From Dastarcus helophoroides (Eukaryota > Arthropoda > Insecta > Coleoptera > Bothrideridae): DNA of 64,000 nt. Below, in pieces: positions 10,101 through 19,100 of the stretch (the first letter of the stretch is position 1; every line of letters begins with the position of its first letter). A program made the translations under genes and the position numbers. Under the pieces are notes generated by a model, which was not told where the DNA came from, ran no database searches, and saw only the letters and a program-made list of their open reading frames with translations. The stretch spans positions 9,006,782 through 9,070,781 of the forward strand of contig CM053328.1 of NCBI GenBank assembly GCA_028583605.1, written 5' to 3'.

Positions 10101-13100
10101 ATATAGTTAAATGAAAATATACATATACTCAACCGGAACGTTTTTCGGTTTTCTTTTTTTTTTAAATGTTTCTTGCCCCACCCTTAACGAAATCCTGCCT
10201 ACCCCCATGAGTTATAATGATGACGCTTGACGAGAAATGCAAAGTTATAAATAAATAAATTTAGACTTTTAAAACTGTTTACTGGAAATTAAGATAAATT
10301 GTTAAACACAAAGATAACAAATTATTAATCATCATAAATTAAGGTGCATTAATGTCTTAAAGGAATCAGGGATTTAGAAATGATGACGACTGCTCTAATA
10401 TAAAAGCATAATCCGACGACAGTTGACAGCTGAAATAAAACACGGGAATTCCCCGAATCGTAAACACGAAGAAAATGGAGTACTATCAGATTTTGTTTAG
10501 CCCTTGCAGTTGGCAGCACTCGTGGCACTGGTACGAAATTTCGTCAATGTGAAAGAGAAGGAAAGGAACATTCATTGGAGCGAATGAGACAGATACCAGC
10601 GCTATAACTACCAGGCAAGAGAGCAGCGAGTCGAGTTTTATAATACAAAAAAACATTAGAACTCGTATTATAGCGGCGCGAGTGCGCGAGGCCCCTTGCA
10701 AGAGCGAGGCCCCGAGCGATTGCCCTGCTCGCCACCCCCAAAGGCCGCCCCTGCTGTGAATGGTTGTAAACAGAAGGACAACTACAACATGGAGAATGGC
10801 ACATGTGATTAGATGTCATAGGAAGAATTGAACACCAAAAGAATAGTAGCTGGTGGAACCGACCTGGTCCTTGGATATCTTCAAAAATAGAAATACAAAT
10901 CTTGACCCCTGAAACCAAGAAAGATTAAAAAAAACACAACAAATGTTGCTCTAACGCGATTCGATAGCCAAGCTATCATCTTCAGAGAGATACAAATACT
11001 AATACTAATAGAGTATTTCTCTGAAGATGATAGCTTAGCTATCGAAACGCATTAGAGCAACCATTGTTGTGTTTTTTTAATCTTTCTTGGTTTCAGGGGA
11101 CAAGATTTGTATTTCGATAGTAGCTAAATTCTTATCACGTCTCTTAAACTATAGTGTGCCGACGTTTATAAAAATTGAGACCAATAATTTTGAAATGATT
11201 CGATTTGTTTTAGTCAAGGAAGAATTTAAAAGTTTTTTCGAAAGCTTACAAGAATCGTCTCAATAGGTAAAATCCTCCAAAAGGACCCGTCAACTTAAGA
11301 CTGATATCTGATCGCTTGTGACATTAGTGCGATTTTGGTGCAACGGACTGGTCCTTGGGTATTTTCAAAAATGGAAATATAAATCAATTAATACAAGAGG
11401 AAGTATCTCTCTGAAGATGGTAGCTTGGCTATCGAAACGCGTTAGGGCAACCTTTGTTGTGTTTTTTTAATCTTTCTTGGTTTCAGGGGACAAGATCTCT
11501 ATTTCGATAGTAGCTGAATTCTTATCATGTCTCCTAAATTATAATGTACCGACGTTTATAAAAATTGAGACCAATAATTTTGAAATGATTTGATTTGTTT
11601 TAGTCAAGGAAGAATTTAAAAGTTTTTTCGAAAACGTACAAGAATCGTCTTAGTAAATAAAATCCTCCAAAAGGACTCGTCAACTTAAGACTGATATCTG
11701 ATCGCTTTTGACATTAGTAGGATTTTGGTGCAACGGACTTATCGTTGGTTATTTTCAAAAATTGAAATATAAATCAATCAATGCAAGCGGTAGTATCTCT
11801 CTGAAGATGGTAGCTTAGCTATCAAAACGCGTTAGAGCAACCTTTGTTGTGTTTTTTGACTTTTCTTGGTTTCAGGGAACAATATTTGTATTTCAATTTT
11901 TTTTATTGGTAAGATTATCCACAAAGTATTTGTGTTAATATTAAATTTCATCGCTTTATTCAGCTGCTGGGAAATTATGGGAAGGAAACGTTCATATCAG
12001 AGGTGCAAAAATAACTTAGGTAGTAAAAAGATATCCATTTTTCCGAAATTGGACATATAAAAGGACTCATGTTTGATGTTTCGCCCGCTATAGTTGAAAA
12101 GTGCTTCAAGAACATGAAAATATTAAATTTGCGACAGAAGAGCACAGTAATTCGGTATCTTAACCATACCAGAGGTGAGCCTCTTCCAAAGTGAAACTGG
12201 GGCTAAAATAGGGATGAAATTCATACATTCATACATTCATACATCAAAGTCAAGATTTATCTGTTCTTACTGTGGTATCAAAAAAAAACAAAATTCAGAA
12301 TATAAGAGGATGGATAACTCAATATGTCAACCCGGCCAGAGGCTAAACGCTCCCAAAGACAAAATGGTACAAAAGAAGAGATAGTTAAGACAGAAAGAGC
12401 ACGGACACTTCATACCAGAGGGAAAATCACTTTTAAATAACTGCGTTTCCCAGCAGGAAGCCATGTCGTTTTTAATATACAGCATTTTTTGGAAAGAAAC
12501 ACCATAAACGTTGCTTGTACTGACACGATTTGGCTTCATGCTACTTTCTCAATTCTTTGAACGATGAAAATCTAGATAAAGATGCCTAGATGCAACTTTA
12601 AAAAAACTGGTGATAAGCTAGACCAGTGTTTTCTAACCGGCGTGTCTGGCACATTAGTGTATCGTCGGAAGCTCTTAGGGATGCGTTTAGATTAGACACT
12701 TTATTTCGTACATTTCTCTCCGTGTATCAACTAACCTGCGAGAAGCTATCCAAAGCTCATCTACACAGCTGGGATGAGATAGCTTTCTTTAGGACAACTG
12801 TACTTTTACGTCAGAAAAATTTTTTATTTTTTCAGAGAGAAATATTCGCAATAAAGTGTCAAGTGTAAACGCACCGTTAGGTGCGTGGTCAAGTTAGTGA
12901 GATATGAGATCATAAAACCTTACAAAAAATATAAAATCTGTTGTTTAGTCATTAAAATTTGTAGAAGATCAGTGAGGACGTTTTTTTTGGGTTGTCAAAA
13001 TTGGAAATCATGCGAACATTTAGGTTGTGAAACACTGAGCTAGAAATTGACCAAAAGAAAGTATTTATAAAACAGATTCTTCAGCATGACACCGAGCACT

Positions 13101-16100
13101 AAGATGATAGCTTGGATCCCAAGAAACAACTCTGAAGCGACTCGACACCAATTTTATAAAATATTGTATTTTGAAAAGCATAAATACCTGAAGGTGTTTT
13201 CTAACTGCCTCCAATTGAGCCTCGCCCTTGATTCTTAACAGCACAGAAATAATTCCTTGATTCCTGTGGGTATCCAATAGAGTTCTTATGGTTGAATAGC
13301 GTAGAAACTCCACTTCTGGGTACAATACAGAAACGCAACTAAACCATAACGAATGGTAGATTTTCAAAACTGCAAAACGAAAGTACCATAATTGTCAGGT
13401 GAATTGAGCTTTGACTCAAGCACCAATATGTAATATAAATAGAAAAGACGTAGAATCGACACCATTGTGAAAATTTTTTACGATCCTTACATTTTTTCCA
13501 AAATTTCAAGTTCTTTCTTATAGTCTCAAATTCTACTTTAATTTAGTATTTGTTCTAAAATTTTAAGCTTGCATTCCACTTATTGATTTTTTCTCTAGAA
13601 GTCTTAAAATTAATAGTGCAAATTTGCAATATAAAAGCAATTTTATGCCCCCCCCCCAGATTCAACTTAGGTACAAAACTTTTACGAAAATTCCGACTTT
13701 TAATTTTCGAATTTTTGACTTTGACTTCTCAAGATTAAACTTAATATATCGGCACCACATTTAAAAATTTCTCTTATGTTTTCGAAATTTCATTTTTTTT
13801 TTCAAAAGTCGTTCGCATTTTTGTTTTTTCCTAAATTAAATTAGCTACAAACCGAATATTTCGAATTTTTTTTAGAAATTTTGACTTTGTTTCTCGAGAT
13901 TTTCAATTTCAAAATCAATTTAAAGTTTACATTTCGATTTTTTTATAAAACTTTGTTTTACAAACGTCACTTTTTTATAAATCCCAATTTTTTTCAAATA
14001 TTTACTTTTGTCTCATAAGTTTACTTCTCAAATTACAAATTTTCAGGTCTTTGACATTTCAACTTTAACTCGAAAATAATGGCAGCTCCCGCATAGGCAC
14101 TATGGAAGTGCAGCAACTTCAATTTCCGTTTAATATTATCGATAATATTTAATAAAATGTTAGTTCGTCCTTTTTTCAAAATTTAAACTTTTTTGTATTA
14201 TTGCGGATTTTTTTGTAAAGTTTGCCTTTTTTTTAATAATGTTGACTTTTCTGTTGAAAATTGCGGAATTACTTTGAAAAATTCCACTTTTTTGCCAAAT
14301 TTCAACTTTAATTTATTATTTCAGCTCTTGATAATTCAAGTTTTTTTTTGATTAGAAGATTAGAAATATTATGTTTCTTTCAAAATAGTACCTTCTTTTA
14401 AAATTCTAACTTTTTGTTAAATTTGGATTTTTTTAAGGTTTGGAAATTTTTCCAAAAAATTCGACCATTTTCGAAATATTTTGTTTTTTTAAATTCGGGA
14501 CTTGAAAGTTTCGACTTTTTCGAAATTTTCTCCATTTTTGAAAACTGCGAATAAAAGTTTCGACGTTTTAAATAAGTTTCACGAAAATATCGTTTTCTTT
14601 TGGAAAATTTTAACTTTTTTAAAAATGTTGATATTTTTTCAAAATTTTCATTTCTTGGTACCTATTTCAAAATAAAACTTTTTTGAACTCCACTTTTTTC
14701 AAAACTTCGGCTTTTTCAAAATTTTAGTTTTATTTTTTAAATTGTACCTGTTCCTGTCTTCTTTTTTCGTGTTTCTCAATTCAAGAATTTTTTCTTCTTC
14801 AAAATTTCGATGTTATTAAATATTTTCATGTTTTTGAAAGTTTCGACTTTTATTAAATCTCGACTCTTTGAAAATTGAGATTATTTTCGAGAATTATTTT
14901 TGGAAATTTCTCAATTGTCCAATTTTTTTTCATAACTTCGATGTTTTGAATATTTTGATTTGATAGAAATTGTAAATTTTTTTTGAAATTTTCATTGTTC
15001 GAAAGTTTTTTCAAAAGTCCAGTTTCTTAAAACTGGATTTTTTAAATTCTGACTTAGAATTTTTGACTTTCTTTAATATTTCGAGTGGTCCTATAGCAAT
15101 TTTTTCAAATTATTATTTATTTTTGATAATTTCAATTTGTTTTTGTTGACTTTTTCCGTTCCTTGTACCTATTTCAAAATTAGAGGTTTTTGAAAGGACT
15201 ACATTTTTTGAAAACTTCGACTTTTTTAAAATGTTAAATTTATTTTTTAAATTTCTGGCTTTTTTTTGTTTTTGTTGATTTGAGAATTATTTTTTCCTTG
15301 AAAATTTCGATGTTGTTGAATATTTTGATTTTTTTGAAAAATTCGATTTTTATTTAATCTCGACGTTTTTGAAAGTTCAGATTATTTTCCTGAATTATTT
15401 TTGAAAAGTTCTCAACTGCCCAATTTTTTTTCATAACTTAGATTTTTTGAACATTTGATTTTATAGCAATTGTAAGATTTTTTTTGAAATTTGTGTTAGA
15501 AATTTTTTTGAAAGGTCCAGTTTTTTAAAACTGGATTTTCCTAATTCGGACTTAAAATTTTTGACTTTTTTTTAAATTTTGGGTAGTGTTATAGCAAATT
15601 TTTCAAATTTTCTTTTATTTTTGATAATTTCAATTTTTTTTGTTGACTTGCTTTCCATTTCTTGGTACCCATTTCAAAATTACAGGTTTTTGATAGCCTT
15701 ACTGTTTTCAAAACTTCGACTTTTTCAAAACGTTAGATTTATTTTTTGAACGCCCGACTTCTTTTTTCGTTTTTTTTTTTTCAATTTAAGAATTGATTTT
15801 TTCTTGAACATTTCGATGTTGTTGGATATTTTGGTTTTTTTCAAAATTTCGGTTTTTATTAAATCTCGACATTTTTGGAAGTTGAGATTATTTTCGTGAA
15901 TTATTTTTTGAAATTTCTCAGTTGTTCAATTTTTTTTCATAACTTTGATTTTGTGAACATTTTGAGGTTATGGAAGTTGTAAAATTTTTTTCAAATTTTA
16001 ACTGTTCGAAAATTATTTAAAAGGTTCAGTTTTTTAAAAATAGATTTTTTTAAATTTTGAATTAAAATTTTTGACTGTTTAATATATTGAGTGGTTCCAT

Positions 16101-19100
16101 AGTAATTTTTTTCAAATTTTCTTTCAGTTTTGACAATTTCAATTTTTTGTTGACTTTTTTCCATTCCTTCGTACCTAATCTTAAATTATAGTTTTTTGAA
16201 AGCTCTACTTCTTTTGAAAACTTTGGCTTTCTCAAAATGTAAGATTTTTAATTTCTGACTTCTTTTCTTCGCTTTTCTCGATTAAAGAATTGTTTTTCCT
16301 TGAAAATTTCGATGCTGAATGTTTTGGTTTTTTTTAAAGTTTGATTTTAATTAAATCTCGACATTTTTGAAAGTTCTGATTATTTTCGTGGATCATTTTT
16401 CCAATTTTCTCATTTGTCCAATTTTTTTCGTAACTTCGAATTTTTAAACCTTTTGATTTTATGGAAGGTTGTAAAATATTTTCGAAATTTTCACTGTTCG
16501 AAAATTTTATGAAAAGTCCAGTTTTTTAAAACTAGATTTTCTAAATTCTGACTTAAAACTTTTTATTTTCTTTAAAATTTTGGGTGGTTTGACAGCAATT
16601 TTTTTAATTTTCTTTTATTTTTAATAATTTCAATTTTTTTTGTTGACTTTTTTTCATTCCTTGGTACCTATTTCAAAATTAGAGTTTTTTAAAAGTTCTA
16701 CTATTTTCAAATCTTCGACTTTTTCAAAATGCTAGATTTATTTTTTAAATTCCTGGCTTTCTTTTTCCGTTTTTCTCGATTTAAAAATTGTTTTTTGCGT
16801 GATAATTCGATATTGTTGAATATTTTTAATTTTTTAAAAATTTCGATTTTCATTAAATCTTAACATTTTTGAAAGTTGAGATTATTTTTGTGAATTAATT
16901 TTGAAAATTTCTCAATTGTCCAATTTTTTCTCATAATTTCGATTTTTTAACGCTTTGATTTTATAGAAATTGTATTTTTTTTTTCAAATTTTCACTATTC
17001 GAAAACTTTTTGAAAAGTCCAGTTTTTTAAAACTGAAATTTTTGAAAATCTGCTTTAAAATTTTGACTTTCCCTAACATTTTGAGCAATACCATTGCCAT
17101 GTTTTCAAATTTTCATGTTTTTTTAAATTTTGGTCTTTTTAGTTAACTTTTATAAATCTCGATATTTTTGAAGTTTTCGGCTATTTTCGTCGACTAGTTT
17201 TTCTTAGTAAAAATGCAGGAATTTTTAACTTGTTTAAAGTCGCGACTTTTTCGAAAATTTCCCTTTGGGCAAATTTTGACTCACTTAAAAAATTTTAAAA
17301 TTTCTTTAAATTTCCACTCTTTGAATTTTCGAAAACTTCAATTTTTTCAACATTTCGACTTATTTTTGTAACTTTTGATTTTCTAAATCTTGTCATTTTT
17401 GTAAAATTTTTGGGTACTCTCGTTGACTATTTTTTAAAATTAGCCATTTTCTGAAAATATCAAGTTTTAACCTGATTGGCGAAATTTTTTTCATAATTTC
17501 GACTTTTTTTCCAAATTTCAACTTTAACATTGCCATCTGTTTTTGATAATATCGAGTTTGTTTGAAACATTTAAAATATCAAATTAAATTCAAAATTTAG
17601 ACTTTTTTTTCAAATTTTTAACTTTTTGTCAAAATTTGGACCTTTTTGCATACTTGGAACTTTTTCTTAAAAGTCCGACTTTTTTCAAATAGTTTCCTTT
17701 TTTTAAAAAAATTTCGACTCTGAAAGCTTCGATTTATCCAAAAATGTCTACCTTTTTTAAAAATTGCGTAATAAACATTTCGACGTTTTACGAAAGTTTT
17801 GAACTTTTTTTTGAAATATTTTGATATTATTTCAAAATATTCATTCTTTGGTACCTTATTTGAAAAATATAATTTTTTGAAAGCTCTTCTTTCTTCAAAA
17901 CTTCGACCTTTTCAAAGGGTTAGCTTAATTTTTTAAATCGTACCTCTTTCTGGCTTCTTTTTTTTCTCGACTTGGATTTTTTTTTCTTTCAAAATTTCAA
18001 TGTTTAAAGGTTTTTTGAAAATTTCAGTTTTTATTAAATCTTAGCATTTTTTTGAAAGTTTGGATTACTTTTGCTAATTATTTTTCGAACTTTGTCTATT
18101 GTCCAATTTTTTCTTTTTCATTACTTAGATTTTTTGAAGGTCTTTATTTTTTGGAACTTACCATTTTTTTAAATTTTCCATGCTTCGAAACTTCCTACGT
18201 TTTTTCGTTTTTTGGAAGGACCGGTTTTTTAAAACCTAGTTTTTTATATATTTTGACTTAAAATATTTGACTTACTTTAAAATATTAAACGGTTCCTTCG
18301 TGATTTTTTCAAATTTTCAATTTTTTTTTGAAAAAAATCGGTTTTTTTGGTGATTTTTTTTAAATCTTGATATTTTTGGAAATTTTCGCGTACTTTTTTC
18401 AGCTAGGTTTTTTCTGAGTAAAAAATCAGAAATTTTGACTTTTGCGCAAAATTTTAGAATTTCTTGAAATATCCACTCTTTGAATTTTCGAAAATTTCAA
18501 ATTTCTTCAAAATTTCGACTCTTTTGTATATTTTGATTTTTTAAATTTCAACATTTTTTAAAATTTTTGAGTTCTCTCGTTGACTTTCTTTTCAAATTAG
18601 TCATTTTCTAAAAATATCAACTTTTTACAAATTGGCGACATTATTTTCATAATTTCGACCTTTTGGACATCTCAATTTTTTAAATTGGAACATTTTTTCA
18701 AAATTTTCACTCTTTGAACATTTTTACGTTTTTTAAAAATGTCGAGTTTTGTAAAATGTGAACTTTGTTAAAATTGTGATTTTTGAAATATGTGGCCTTT
18801 TTCAAAGCCCCATCTATTTTAGATTTTTTAAAAAGTTAAACGCTTCTGATATCTTTCAAAATTTAATTTAATTTTTTTGCAAACTTTCAAAAATTTCTTA
18901 TATTTTTTCCAAAGTTTTGAGTGTTTAAAAAAATTTCGACATTTTTGAAAATTTTTGTTTTTTTTTAAATTTTGAAAATTTTAATTTTTTATTTCTTTGT
19001 TGTTTGAAACTTTTGACTATTTTTGTCAGCTATATTTTAAATTTTTGAATTTTTTAAAGCTTTTTTATTTTTATCGACTCTTTTTGAAAATTTCGATTAT

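Larger units (their letters stand above)
7432..13187 (-). other. Intron 2 of the acyltransferase gene (5.76 kb)
   Basis: It lies between exons 2 and 3. Its size is mostly insertion: the 2.97-kb hAT element (7781-10753), an H1 retroposon and its tandem expansion (10852-11890), and a 414-bp hAT-like MITE (12624-13037). Without these, under 1.6 kb remains. Sequence at 7432-7772 and 12060-12620 shows no repeats I recognise except a TCATACAT microsatellite. Confidence 0.75.

Noticed and set aside
7650..10830. A possible exon interrupted by the hAT insertion (frame with APEYISFVPSDAVNGCKQKD)
   Set aside because: If the hAT element is ignored, the flanks give a short open frame after a weak acceptor, but it ends in a stop within 40 codons, lies in an intron of a minus-strand gene, and no family is recognised.
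10544..10918. 124-codon minus-strand ORF
   Set aside because: It crosses the right border of the hAT element and enters the H1 tail, so it joins three unrelated DNAs.
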